Assembly (NCBI GenBank): GCA_003116975.1
Contig: BGKB01000098.1
Coordinates: 1 to 64,000 of the forward strand
Direction: 5' to 3'
DNA: 64,000 nt
From: Aurantiochytrium sp. KH105
Taxonomy: Eukaryota; Sar; Bigyra; Thraustochytrida; Thraustochytriidae
A program made the translations under genes and the position numbers. Every line of letters begins with the position of its first letter. Positions within the stretch are counted from its first letter, which is position 1. The notes beneath the pieces were generated by a model that was given only the letters and a program-made list of their open reading frames with translations, searched no databases and was not told the DNA's origin. Positions 51,197 to 60,357 of this stretch are shown here, piece by piece.

Positions 51197-53533
51197 ATGG
51201 AGTGCGAACACAGGGTCTCGGTGCTGGCCACCGGGTCCTTTGGTACGGCACCGACGCTGGTGCTGGCCGTAGAGGCGCCGGGGAGAGTCAAGATGGACCC
51301 TTTGCGCGAAAAGGCCCAGGAGGGCCACGGGAGCTCTTTGGCGGCGCAAGGCCAGGGCAAAGTCGATATCGAGGAGGATCATGAACTGCAGCAACTCGAG
51401 GATGAGGCTCATAAAGTCTATGGTCGGATACTTTTCGACGCAGGCGAGGGCACGCAAAGGTTGTGTGCCCAGTTCCGGGTCAAGTCTGCCAAAGTCCGTG
51501 CGATCTGCCTTACAACGCTAGACGCAGCCACCGCTGGCGGCGTTGGCGGGATTTACTTTTCGCTGGCCGATGCAGGTTCCCCAGCACTTGCAGTACGGGG
51601 ACCGCAGGGTACTCTGGATTTTGTCAATGCGCACAAACGCTTCATTCCTCGTCGATGGCCCGAAGTCAATGCTGTGGATGTAGGTCGTGCAGCTTGTCAT
51701 CAGGCCAAATATGAAGAGCTCGATCTTGTTGATTTGCTCATGGTCACGCTTCGAGCGGGTGAGAACGCAGTGGAAAAGCAATCTAATTATTGCCATTGGT
51801 GTGCCGTTGATCGCGCACGAGAAACAAGTGACAGCAGTGACGACGACGACGACGACGACGAAGAAGAAGAAGATGATGATGATGATGATGACGATGATGA
51901 GGATGACGACGACGACGACGATGACGATGACGACGACGACGTTGACGATGAAGAGGAAGAGGACCAAAAGGACCAAGAGGAGGAGGAGGCAACGAGCATC
52001 GTGTATCTCGTTCGACTGTGGCAGCGCATTAACTACGATGGCAAAAGCCCTCGTCGAGATGGAGCAAACATGATTCTTGCCATCGTAAATTGCCCGAGCG
52101 AAGCGCACCTTTCGTCCATGACATGTAGCATCCATTTGAGAACCGACAAGACATGTGGCCATGAGGCAAAAACGATCATTCACTTATCCCCCAAATGTGT
52201 GGTGGAGACTCCAGCATACCAGACGTGGATTGCTGCACGGTCGATCGCACGACACGTTTTCGTGCATGAGAGCTTTTGCAAGGCCAAACCGGACCCATTC
52301 GCATCGTCTGCGCGTTGGAACGCCCGTGTTCGTGAGGCATCTCCCCGTCTATTACCGCGAAGCGCTGCAGAGGATGCTCTTTGTGCTGAAGCAGACACAA
52401 TCGGCGCGACGCAGCCAACGCAAAAACTTCTCGCCCCAGGGAGCAAGGAATACATTGGGGACCACATCATGGCAGCTGTACATTTGACAGTAAAGTCCAT
52501 GGAAGTGTGTCGCGACGATCATCGAGCACATGGTTTTTTGCTGCAGCGTAGGCTACTGAGCAAGGCTGAGAAGGATGCAAAGAAGGACACGGATGCGGGT
52601 GGCACAGATGCTAACGAGGTGTGCATCGACGATGTTGTCATGGAGGAGACTGCCAGCAGCAGCAATGAACATCATGGAGATGCAAGCATTACATTTCTGG
52701 GCACGGGAGCCGCCAAGCCAGCAAAACTGCGAAATTGCAGTGGCATTTTGCTACAATTTGCTAATGGTCAAGGCTACGGCTTGCTTGATGTCGGTGAAGG
52801 AAGCTACTCGCAAATGGTGCGCCTCTACGGCTTGTCGCGTGCGCAAGAAGTTGTGCGCGATCTCCAATGGATTTGCATTTCGCACGCTCACCTAGACCAC
52901 CATGGCGGACTTGCTCGAATACTTGAGGTTCGGGCTGCCTTGGGTGGTGCAGAGACGCTTGTTATCTATGGCCCGGGTACCGTGGGTCAGTTTCTCGAGG
53001 ATCTCGTCAAGCTTCAGCCCATGGTGCGCGCTACCTTTCGGCACTTTCGCCAGGCGCAGCAGGGACTGCGCAGTCTAAATGCTCAAGTGTGTGATGTTTT
53101 CCATTGCCGAGACGCCTTTGCCATTGGACTTCTGGTGCCCACGCGGGATGGTTCGAGCGTATGGCTCGTGTACTCTGGTGACACGCGTCCGTGTCCGAAG
53201 ATGTGGCGCGCACTGAGTAGTCCGCCGCGGGGCGCGGTAGCTGCTTATCGCGTTCTGGTACACGAAGCGACCTTTGACGATTCGCGTAAAGACCAGGCCG
53301 TGCGCAAGAGACATAGCACGATTGGTGAAGCTTGTGAGGCAGCTCAAGCGATGGCGTCGAACGTGCTCGTTCTAACGCATTTTAGTCAGCGTTATCCTCG
53401 TAGCGCGACGACGCAGATTGCGAGTCAAGCTCCCACCATTCTTGCTTCTGATCTTTTGTGCGTACCTTTGCTGTCGAATCTTAATGAACTGCAGGCGCTT
53501 GCTCGAACGCAACGATTGGATCGATTGTCATGA
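51197..53533 (+). CDS. ELAC2: Long-form tRNase Z (ELAC2-like 3' processing endonuclease)
   Basis: 778 residues. The N-terminal half is the degenerate metallo-beta-lactamase domain of long tRNase Z: GEGTQRLCAQFRVKSAKV, then a region matching ETAGGLPGLLLTLAD of ELAC2. It is interrupted at about 214-259 by a nearly pure Asp/Glu stretch encoded by GAC/GAT/GAA repeats. The C-terminal half is catalytic: ITFLGTGAAKPAKLRN, the zinc motif SHAHLDHHGG near 561, YSGDTRPCP, HEATFDD, KRHSTIGEA and the final His in LTHFSQRYP. This enzyme removes tRNA 3' trailers in nucleus and mitochondria. No targeting leader is obvious. All catalytic residues look present. Confidence 0.93.
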   Translation: MECEHRVSVLATGSFGTAPTLVLAVEAPGRVKMDPLREKAQEGHGSSLAAQGQGKVDIEEDHELQQLEDEAHKVYGRILFDAGEGTQRLCAQFRVKSAKVRAICLTTLDAATAGGVGGIYFSLADAGSPALAVRGPQGTLDFVNAHKRFIPRRWPEVNAVDVGRAACHQAKYEELDLVDLLMVTLRAGENAVEKQSNYCHWCAVDRARETSDSSDDDDDDDEEEEDDDDDDDDDEDDDDDDDDDDDDDVDDEEEEDQKDQEEEEATSIVYLVRLWQRINYDGKSPRRDGANMILAIVNCPSEAHLSSMTCSIHLRTDKTCGHEAKTIIHLSPKCVVETPAYQTWIAARSIARHVFVHESFCKAKPDPFASSARWNARVREASPRLLPRSAAEDALCAEADTIGATQPTQKLLAPGSKEYIGDHIMAAVHLTVKSMEVCRDDHRAHGFLLQRRLLSKAEKDAKKDTDAGGTDANEVCIDDVVMEETASSSNEHHGDASITFLGTGAAKPAKLRNCSGILLQFANGQGYGLLDVGEGSYSQMVRLYGLSRAQEVVRDLQWICISHAHLDHHGGLARILEVRAALGGAETLVIYGPGTVGQFLEDLVKLQPMVRATFRHFRQAQQGLRSLNAQVCDVFHCRDAFAIGLLVPTRDGSSVWLVYSGDTRPCPKMWRALSSPPRGAVAAYRVLVHEATFDDSRKDQAVRKRHSTIGEACEAAQAMASNVLVLTHFSQRYPRSATTQIASQAPTILASDLLCVPLLSNLNELQALARTQRLDRLS

Positions 53534-53689
53534 GAGTCTGCTTGGTTTTTTCTTTTCTTTTTTTTCGTAGTATCTGACAATGTCTCAAGGACGTCCGTGT
53601 AGTTTATATTTTTGCGGGAAGAAAGAAATCCTTTGCGCTGCGACTACAAAGTATGAGTTCCTTGAAGTGAAAAGGATAGATTTAGAGAT

Positions 53690-55846
53690 TTATTGCGAAT
53701 TAGGAGTTGCGATGGCGTTGAGATCGATGCCGCAAACCTGAAGAGTTGCCGGGTCCCGAAGGAAACAGTCTCCCGTCAAGGTAAGAGAGCCATTCTTGAA
53801 TCCAGGGAGGGCAGCCAGATCCCTGCGCACGAGAGGGGATCCAAAATAGGGGTGGGCAACGCAAGGCTCGGTAAATTCATGGCCCAAGGTCACGCAGGTA
53901 TACCCATTGACGCAAACAGTGTGACCATCGGCGAGAAGAAGATTGTAGACGGCGTCAACATTGCGCGCGTCAGAGAGGGAGGCCTCGGGAAGGTCGCACG
54001 GGAAAGCCCAAGCCTTGCTCGCAGAAATGTACATGGGGTGGTAGGGCGTGATGCGAAGACCACCGGGGAAGCTGACGAGCGGATCGGGAATCTCGGAGGT
54101 CGCTGACGACCTTGAAAGCTCGAAACGGATGACGCAGTCCACGCGAGCAGGCTTGTTACCCCAAGAAAGAACGTGGTCGCCCCGTTCGATCTCGGAAATG
54201 GGCTTTTGCGACAGCTCACTGCCGGGGGCCATGTCGACAACGCAGTCCGGCGCAAAGCAGCCGCGCGAGACATTGAGGTACAGATTGCGCATGGCCTCGC
54301 GGGAGACAGGCTCTGCCGACTGCCGGCGTGACGGTTTGGGAGGAGGCACAGCGTCGAAGGAAGCCTCGGCCTTGTCGCGAATCGTGAGGAAGCGGGCGCC
54401 ACGCGCGTAAATCTGAACGCCAGGATCCTTGAAGTTGTTGCATACCTCAAGAGAGTGCGCGCTGAGCAAAGAGCGCAGATAGCGTTGTCCCCATCGCTCA
54501 AAGGCATCATTTGTGCTCACAGCCTCAAGAATTTGACCTTTAGCGTCAGCGAGCATGGCCTCGACTGCGGCGCGAGCAGAGGGGTTCGAGAGCGTCGACG
54601 TGGCATTTTGCAAGTTCTCGCAGAGCGCCTTTACGTCGCTGGCAAGCTGGGGCTTGAAGTTCGTTTCGCAAAGGCTGGCCAGTGTCCGAGCAAGGTCGCT
54701 CCGCTGCGCAGCGACAATGGTGTTTTGCGCGGTGTCAGGCGATGAAGGCACGACGTTAGCCTCGACTCGAGTTAGATCTGGTGCACAGGTTTTTCGAAAG
54801 GTGAGCCCCACGTCGACGAGGTCGGTGGCCTTATCAAACTCAAGGTACACGGATCGAGGCTGTGCGTACTGCAGGGCGCCGAGGCGAAGAACAAGACCCC
54901 AGTCGATCATGTCGAGCGCGAAACGTGCACGGAGTGAATCCAGACAAGCCTTGGTGAGAGCAAGGCCGTCGGGCAGGCTGATGCTGAGACGCGTGTCCAT
55001 GGCAAATGTGCTAAAGGTGTTTGCACAAGCGTGAATGAAGACGGTGCCGACCATGCCGGCATCGGGAATGAAAGCGTATGATCCTGCGCATACGCGCGCA
55101 ATGCTTTGCAATAGCGTGGCGTCCATGTTGTACCCAAACCCAAAGGTGTTTACAGTACAAGGCAGGCGACCCTCGGTCTCAATGTGGCGTTCCAGGGTTG
55201 GGATATGGCCGCGAGGGGGTTCAACGTTGGGCATGCCGTCAGTAAAGAGAAAGATGGATGCGAGGCCCTCTTTGGCTTGAGGGTCCTTGCTGATGAGATT
55301 GAGACCATCTCGCAGACCGCTCCAGAGATTGGTGGCTGCTTGTGGGTGAAGACGATCGAGGTGGTCTTGCACTTCCATTTTTCCGGCGTCGTCGCACTGC
55401 ACTCTTTCGCAAATAATCTTGGATACGGAATGGAAAGTGACCAAGGATATGTAGTCGTTGTCCGACATTGTTGCAAGAATGGTGGAGATGGAGTGCTTGA
55501 CGACGTCGAGCACGGAGAGCCCGCTTGACTCGACGCCGCCGTCGACGTCCTTGACGCTTGCATCGGCGCCCATGGATCCGCTCACGTCAATAACGCAGCA
55601 TACATGATGCGGGGCGACCTCTTGGTCGATTTCCCCGGGGGGGTGGATCGTCAGCAGAGCAGCGTGTCCCTCCTTTTCCTTGGAGATGCTCACGCGCGTC
55701 TCCTTGCTCCCCCCCTCGCCTGCCTCGGCGCCCGCGTCCCCTTTCGTGGCGTCCAAGTTCGTCCCGCTTGCTGCCGCCGCTGCAGCCGACTCCGTCTCGC
55801 TGTTCCCCGGCGCGGGCGGCGGGGTGCTGGGCTCCTTGTACACCAT
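53690..55846 (-). CDS. VWA domain protein with C-terminal Hint domain
   Basis: 718 residues from ATG 55846; the longer frame is Arg/Glu-rich leader. The VWA domain (about 78-265) has an intact MIDAS, DVSGSMG at 87-93, and LFTDGMPN. A helical/beta middle section (about 265-500) matches the region seen between VWA and Hint in such proteins. The Hint (hedgehog/intein) domain begins at Cys530 (RGCFAPDCVVDM), with ISEIERGDHVLSW and the late VNGYTCVTLGHEF block holding His. VWA-Hint proteins occur in protists, fungi and some animals. The first residues resemble self-processing Hint domains, so cleavage before Cys530 is possible but not shown. No signal peptide is visible, suggesting a cytosolic protein. 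Convergent with tRNase Z. Confidence 0.87.
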   Translation of the reverse strand: MVYKEPSTPPPAPGNSETESAAAAAASGTNLDATKGDAGAEAGEGGSKETRVSISKEKEGHAALLTIHPPGEIDQEVAPHHVCCVIDVSGSMGADASVKDVDGGVESSGLSVLDVVKHSISTILATMSDNDYISLVTFHSVSKIICERVQCDDAGKMEVQDHLDRLHPQAATNLWSGLRDGLNLISKDPQAKEGLASIFLFTDGMPNVEPPRGHIPTLERHIETEGRLPCTVNTFGFGYNMDATLLQSIARVCAGSYAFIPDAGMVGTVFIHACANTFSTFAMDTRLSISLPDGLALTKACLDSLRARFALDMIDWGLVLRLGALQYAQPRSVYLEFDKATDLVDVGLTFRKTCAPDLTRVEANVVPSSPDTAQNTIVAAQRSDLARTLASLCETNFKPQLASDVKALCENLQNATSTLSNPSARAAVEAMLADAKGQILEAVSTNDAFERWGQRYLRSLLSAHSLEVCNNFKDPGVQIYARGARFLTIRDKAEASFDAVPPPKPSRRQSAEPVSREAMRNLYLNVSRGCFAPDCVVDMAPGSELSQKPISEIERGDHVLSWGNKPARVDCVIRFELSRSSATSEIPDPLVSFPGGLRITPYHPMYISASKAWAFPCDLPEASLSDARNVDAVYNLLLADGHTVCVNGYTCVTLGHEFTEPCVAHPYFGSPLVRRDLAALPGFKNGSLTLTGDCFLRDPATLQVCGIDLNAIATPNSQ

Positions 55847-56626
55847 CTCGTCCTCTCCCCGTGCTCGCGCTTCTTGCTCGCTCGCTCGCGCCGACCTCCG
55901 ACCTCTTTCTCTTCGCTCGGCTCGTCTCGACTCGGCTCGACTCGACTCGCCTCGGGTTTCTTGGTCTGCTCCGAGTCGCTTTGCTGTGCTCGTGTGCACG
56001 TTCCGGGTTTGCTGGCGCCCTCGCCGGCCTCGACTGCGTGCACCCCCTCGCCGGTATCTCGATCGACGATCTCGCGCGCCCTGCTGGCGTTCTCCCGCCA
56101 GCCACGCGGCAGCGTCGACGATCGCTCGCCGCTCTCGTCGCGCGTGGTCTCAAGACCGCCAGCCCGGCGAGTTGGTTTTTGTTGTGCAGGGTGTATGCAT
56201 GTATGGGACGCGGAGTGTATCCACTATCCGCGTAGCGCACGCTGGGTGGAGAACCGGCGAGTAATAGAGGCCGCACTGCATGGCTGACCGACGCGAGCAG
56301 CGGGGACGGGATGTGTGTAAATGCGCACGCGCAGCTCGCGGGCCTGGTGGCCAGGGGCGATCGAGCTGCAGCTGCTGCAGCTGCAGCTGGCTGGCGAAGA
56401 GCCGAGCGTGCCAGGTTAGAGGCCACGGCACGGGCCTCGAAGGGAGGTTCTCACTGGTCAACGCCGGACTCTGTTGCTCTGGGGACGCGAACGGCTTTCG
56501 TTGCTCTGGGGACGAGTACGGCTTCTCGATGCCGGCCATGGAGAAGAACGAGCCTTGAACCGGACGGGGACGGAGGTGTGAGGTGGAGAACTGGGTTGAG
56601 ATTCGCTTTCGTATGATGGTGGAGGG

Positions 56627-56659
<33 letters not shown>

Positions 56660-56737
56660 CAAAAAGGTATTGTTCATTACAGAGAGAGAAAAGGCCTTGC
56701 ACTCCGCATCACAAAAAGCATAGTAAAGGTCGCAGGC
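55847..56737. other. Intergenic region with AAGC microsatellite
   Basis: 891 bases between two minus-strand genes. Contains a CTCGACTCG-type repeat (55917-55955), GCAGCTGCAGCTG palindromes (56363-56392) and an AAGC microsatellite (56628-56660). Open frames on both strands are repeat-derived. Confidence 0.5.
56628..56660. repeat. AAGC tetranucleotide microsatellite
   Basis: About eight copies of AAGC. The same unit recurs as GCAA at about 62010-62043. Confidence 0.95.
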
Positions 56738-58288
56738 TTAGCCCGACGTGTCAATGAAAACGCGAGGCATGACGCTTTGGTCTTGGGCGCGACGGCGGTC
56801 GCGGCGACGCTTGGAAATCGTGATGAGGGCGGCAATGGTGGCGGTGGCAAGGACGAAGACGCCAAGGCCGATGAAAATGAGGTAGTCCGTGATGGCAAGC
56901 GTGTTGTCGGTGGAATCCTCGGGCTCGAAGATGACGCCAACCTCGGCGAGAGAGGAGGAGGCCACGATATCTCCGTTCGGCGTGATCGCGATCGCGCTCC
57001 CCATGGAGTCGCCAAGACGCGAAGCCTCGGCAAGAGGACTCTTGATGCGGGAGGTCTCTCCCCACGTTTTTGAAGCGTCGAAAACGCGCAACGAGGGAAT
57101 CACATCATCACTGTCGTCATCGCTGGTCGCGCTGGGGTCCAAGACGGGTGCAGACACCACGAGCATGTTCCCGTCAAAAGCCAGACTTTCGGCGAAATTA
57201 AATTCGTGACGAAAGAGACCCGAGACATCGTCGAAGAGCGAGCGATTATGCATCCAGTCGGCCTGCAAGGATTCTCGAATGTAAATGTGGACAGCGCCAG
57301 ATCGTGCCTCGGTCGTCATGTTCTGGCCCAGGAGAACCTCTTCGCCGTCAATCGAAATGTAGCCACTGATGCGACGCAAGCCGCGCGAGGCTACCGCGAG
57401 AATCTTTTTGTCGGGAGAGATAGCCACGGCGTGACCAAAGAGAGCGCACGTGTTTTGTACTTGAAAAGAGCTAGAAGTAGTTTCGTTGTTGAGGCTGCTC
57501 GTTTGGTAAACCGTGCGCAAACAGCGCGAGTCATCTGGAGCCTGAAGACTGGCTGTCTGGACCCAATATGAGTCGGTGTCGTTACGCTCAAAAATGAGGA
57601 GATCTCCATAGGCAGAAAGAAGCATGTCGTCCGTTGTGGGTTCATCAGTGAGCGAATCCCCTACAACAAGCATGGTGGCGTCCGTGCTGAGCGCCAGGGC
57701 GGATCCGAAGGTTTCAGATTCAGAAAAGGCAATCGTTTGTACGCCTAGGGTGGTGCTGTCCGCATTTGCGACACTCCACAAGGGTTCAGCTTTTATCGTA
57801 GTCGATGAGCTCTTGCTTGCAAGAATAGCGTCTTCGTCTTGCTCTCCATTGGTGATCAAGAGTTGACGCGTTGCGGCTGTTTGATTACCATCGATGCAAA
57901 CCAAGGCAACAGCTGCCTCTTGCAAGTGCATGTTGACGGGCAACTCGCAGACGCCGTCGAGCCATGTTGATGTGCTCTCGAGGATAAAGCTCGCGGTTGC
58001 GTCATTGAAGGTGTAGCGGTTTATGACGGCGCCATCGGTGGCGACAAAGTTGTCGCGATCGATGGCAAAGACAAAGTCGACGTCGACGCTTTCCATGTCA
58101 TTGTCTACAACGTCGACGAGCGACCATTCAGAGAGCCCCTGGTCATTTTTCCCGTCGAGCTGCAGCACGTTGGGGCTTCCCGCGCTCAGCGCCACAACGA
58201 TACCATGCGACGTGCTGAGCGCATACGCCTCCCCTCCGTACAGCCCTTCGCGCACGCCGTCAACTGCAGAAGGGAGCCACGCCACCAT
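56738..58288 (-). CDS. FG-GAP-like beta-propeller, single-pass membrane protein
   Basis: 516 residues from ATG 58288; the frame beyond reaches a stop after a non-ATG start. The extracytoplasmic part has repeated propeller-type blades: FGSALALSTDATMLVVGDS, FGHAVAISPDKKILAVASRG, FAESLAFDGNMLVVSAP and MGSAIAITPNGDIVASSS, similar to FG-GAP/integrin-alpha blades. There are many NxS/T sites. A single membrane helix at about 469-491 is followed by a stop-transfer tail KRRRDRRRAQ, giving type I topology. No signal peptide is encoded at this start. One could be supplied by an upstream exon, since hydrophobic frames and a GTGAGG donor-like site lie at about 58330-58420, but no frame-consistent ATG model was found. 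Function unknown; adhesion or recognition at the surface is inferred. Confidence 0.65.
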   Translation of the reverse strand: MVAWLPSAVDGVREGLYGGEAYALSTSHGIVVALSAGSPNVLQLDGKNDQGLSEWSLVDVVDNDMESVDVDFVFAIDRDNFVATDGAVINRYTFNDATASFILESTSTWLDGVCELPVNMHLQEAAVALVCIDGNQTAATRQLLITNGEQDEDAILASKSSSTTIKAEPLWSVANADSTTLGVQTIAFSESETFGSALALSTDATMLVVGDSLTDEPTTDDMLLSAYGDLLIFERNDTDSYWVQTASLQAPDDSRCLRTVYQTSSLNNETTSSSFQVQNTCALFGHAVAISPDKKILAVASRGLRRISGYISIDGEEVLLGQNMTTEARSGAVHIYIRESLQADWMHNRSLFDDVSGLFRHEFNFAESLAFDGNMLVVSAPVLDPSATSDDDSDDVIPSLRVFDASKTWGETSRIKSPLAEASRLGDSMGSAIAITPNGDIVASSSLAEVGVIFEPEDSTDNTLAITDYLIFIGLGVFVLATATIAALITISKRRRDRRRAQDQSVMPRVFIDTSG

Positions 58289-59068
58289 GTCGCTCGAGCC
58301 AGCGTCAGTGCCCGATGCGTGATGCAAACCTCACTTCTTGTTTGCAGGCTGCCTGGCTTGCTCGCATCGACCGACGGGTGGTCGAGGAGGCAACGTAGTA
58401 CAACGCGATCGCAAGCAAGCACGCACGCCGCAAAGCCTTTTGCTCGGCCTCTTCGCCTGTCCGTCGGAGTGGTCTGTCTGTCTGATTGTCTGCCTGCAAG
58501 TCTGTGGAAGGCAGCAGGCTGCAGGTGCCCCTTGATCGACTATCCCAGGGTTGGCGAAGCTCCCTCAAAAGGTGCGACGAGACTTCTCTTACGGAAAGTT
58601 TGTGCCATTCATTTGTTCATTCATTCACTGACTTTCAGTTCATTGCATTCACAGTCAGTCAATCGGAACGTCGCAATCGAGTGCACGCCCACACCTCTTT
58701 TTCTCTCCACGAAGCTGGTCTGTCTAACGGCCGCTTTGCACGTACCATCGTGCTAGCTCGGGCCAGCCTGCCGGCTACGGATCCTCGCGCAAGCGCAAGC
58801 GTGAAAGGCGCGCCTCGCCGCGCGGCTTGCGTCGCGACGAGACTGCAGGGGCTGGGAAGGTTGCTGATGAAAAATGAAAAATGGAAAAAAGAATTTGAAA
58901 AAAGCCGTCGCGCAGCCGTGGGCAATAGTAGGGAAAGGTATAGGTAAGGCTTAGCGTCCGTCGGCACGTGCCGCGGCTGCACGTGCGGAATGAAGGCAAG
59001 CCAGTGCCGAGGCACCGGAGATTTACGCCCGCTTCGTGCGCGTGAAAAGGTAGGTAGACACGCCAAAG

Positions 59069-59164
59069 CGCGACCGCGTGGTCAATCGCAAGGGTCAGTG
59101 CGCGACCGCGTGGTCAATCGCAAGGGTCAGTGCGCGATCGCGTGGTCAATCGCGAGGGTCAGTG
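59069..59164. repeat. 32-bp tandem repeat, three copies
   Basis: Copies at 59069-59100, 59101-59132 and 59133-59164 of a unit beginning CGCGACCGCGTGGTCAATCG. The third has two substitutions, one creating CGCGATCGCG. A fourth partial copy starts at 59165. Confidence 0.93.
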
Positions 59165-59261
59165 CGCGAGCACGTCCTCTGGAGTTAATTTTTAAAAGCG
59201 CACCAGAAATGCTCAGAAATCACCTCGACCTTGCAAACAAACTCTTGTGTGCCAGCGCAAT

Positions 59262-60056
59262 CTAGCGTAGTCTCCTGCGCGCGAGTCCTCCGTTTTGCCT
59301 TACCCGCGCCACACCATTGCCGGAAGATATCTCGCAAGTTGCACGATGATCTCTCCTCTTCTCGGCGCAAAAGACTTCGACTCGCGCTTGGGGCTGGACT
59401 CTCGGCGAATGAAACACCTCCCCCAGCAAAAAGCAAACTTGGCAGCGCAACCAGAAAGCGTTTATGATGAATACGAGCGACCCGCCAGCCGCCTTGCCGC
59501 CGATCGCTTCGTCTTTCGTCAGCAATTTCAAATTGTTTTTTGTTTCTTGTTTTGGTGATAGTAGGCCTATTCTTTCCGTCGGCATCGGAGCACACAACAT
59601 GAAGACTGTTTCCGCTTGGCTCTTGCGCAGCATTTTCGTTTCGACTGCAATTGGAGCCGTTGTACAAGCATCCGCCGTCCCCAACACCAAAAGAGGATTT
59701 GGGTTGGTTTTCTCGAACGCTTTGTGGCCCATCTCCACGCGTGGCAGAGTGAGAAAAAGTTGCCAGCAACAGCCCTGCGGGGGTTGTCGTCGTCGAACAG
59801 CCTTGGACGGGTGAACTTTCTCAGCAAAGCGAGACCCATTTCCCATTTGGGAAATCTCAGGTAGTCTGCAGGAAGCATTGTCTCCAAGGAGCGTGATGGG
59901 GCGGTTGGGCCAGCGCAAGGTGAAAATGCGAAGAGCTGCAGTCTCCGAGACCCCACTCTCTTGAAGGACCGACACCAAGAACTCCTTCGCGGTCACTGCT
60001 GATTTCGTTGTCGTTGTCGTTGTCGTCCGCGGAACGACCAGGGCTGGAGCATACTA
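59262..60056 (-). CDS. Unresolved minus-strand open frame, possibly an internal exon
   Basis: One frame is open for about 260 codons below a TAG at 60057-60059. Its first part is protein-like (YAPALVVPR, a Thr run, then TAKEFLVSVLQESGVSETAA and LRWPNRPITLLGDN); the second half is less so. There is no good ATG at the beginning. The sequence CTCTTAG just upstream would serve as a splice acceptor, and a TATA-like run lies about 200 bases further upstream, so a first exon could lie between. Other frames are also open in parts (59567-59956). Product not recognised. Confidence 0.25.
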
Positions 60057-60253
60057 AGAGGGTGCGCTCTTGTTGTCATCTCCATCATCATCATGACTGA
60101 CGAAGACTGCAAAGATTACCCCCGCGTCGGGCAAAGGTTCAGTATGACTGTGTGGGTGCGCCCATGGGTTCAAAGCGAGACACGAAAAGTTGCAGGTGGT
60201 GAGGGCGACAAATGGGGACGAACATCTTGCATGTAGGCACGTATGATAGAGTG

Positions 60254-60268
60254 TATATATATAAATAG
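60254..60268. promoter_or_regulatory. TATA-like element
   Basis: TATATATATAAATA on the plus strand (read as TATTTATATATATA on the minus), the only strong TATA-like run in a GC-rich neighbourhood. On the minus strand it would sit upstream of the unresolved frame at 59262-60056. No transcript is proven. Confidence 0.35.
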
Positions 60269-60357
60269 GGCCTCCCTCTTGCTCGGGGATTGGATTGCGG
60301 TTCGCAGACGTCGTCAAGCAAAAAGGTTGCTTTATTGCTTGCTTTTTTGACGAGCGG

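Larger units (their letters stand above)
58289..60357. other. Gene-poor region with repeats and one unresolved reading frame
   Basis: About 2 kb. The first 770 bases hold only repeats and short overlapping frames. A 32-base tandem repeat lies at 59069-59164. From about 59260 to 60060 a long minus-strand frame is open (listed separately), while on the plus strand an ATG at about 59600 opens a signal-peptide-like stretch (MKTVSAWLLRSIFVSTAIGA). A TATA-like run is at 60254-60268. Confidence 0.5.
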
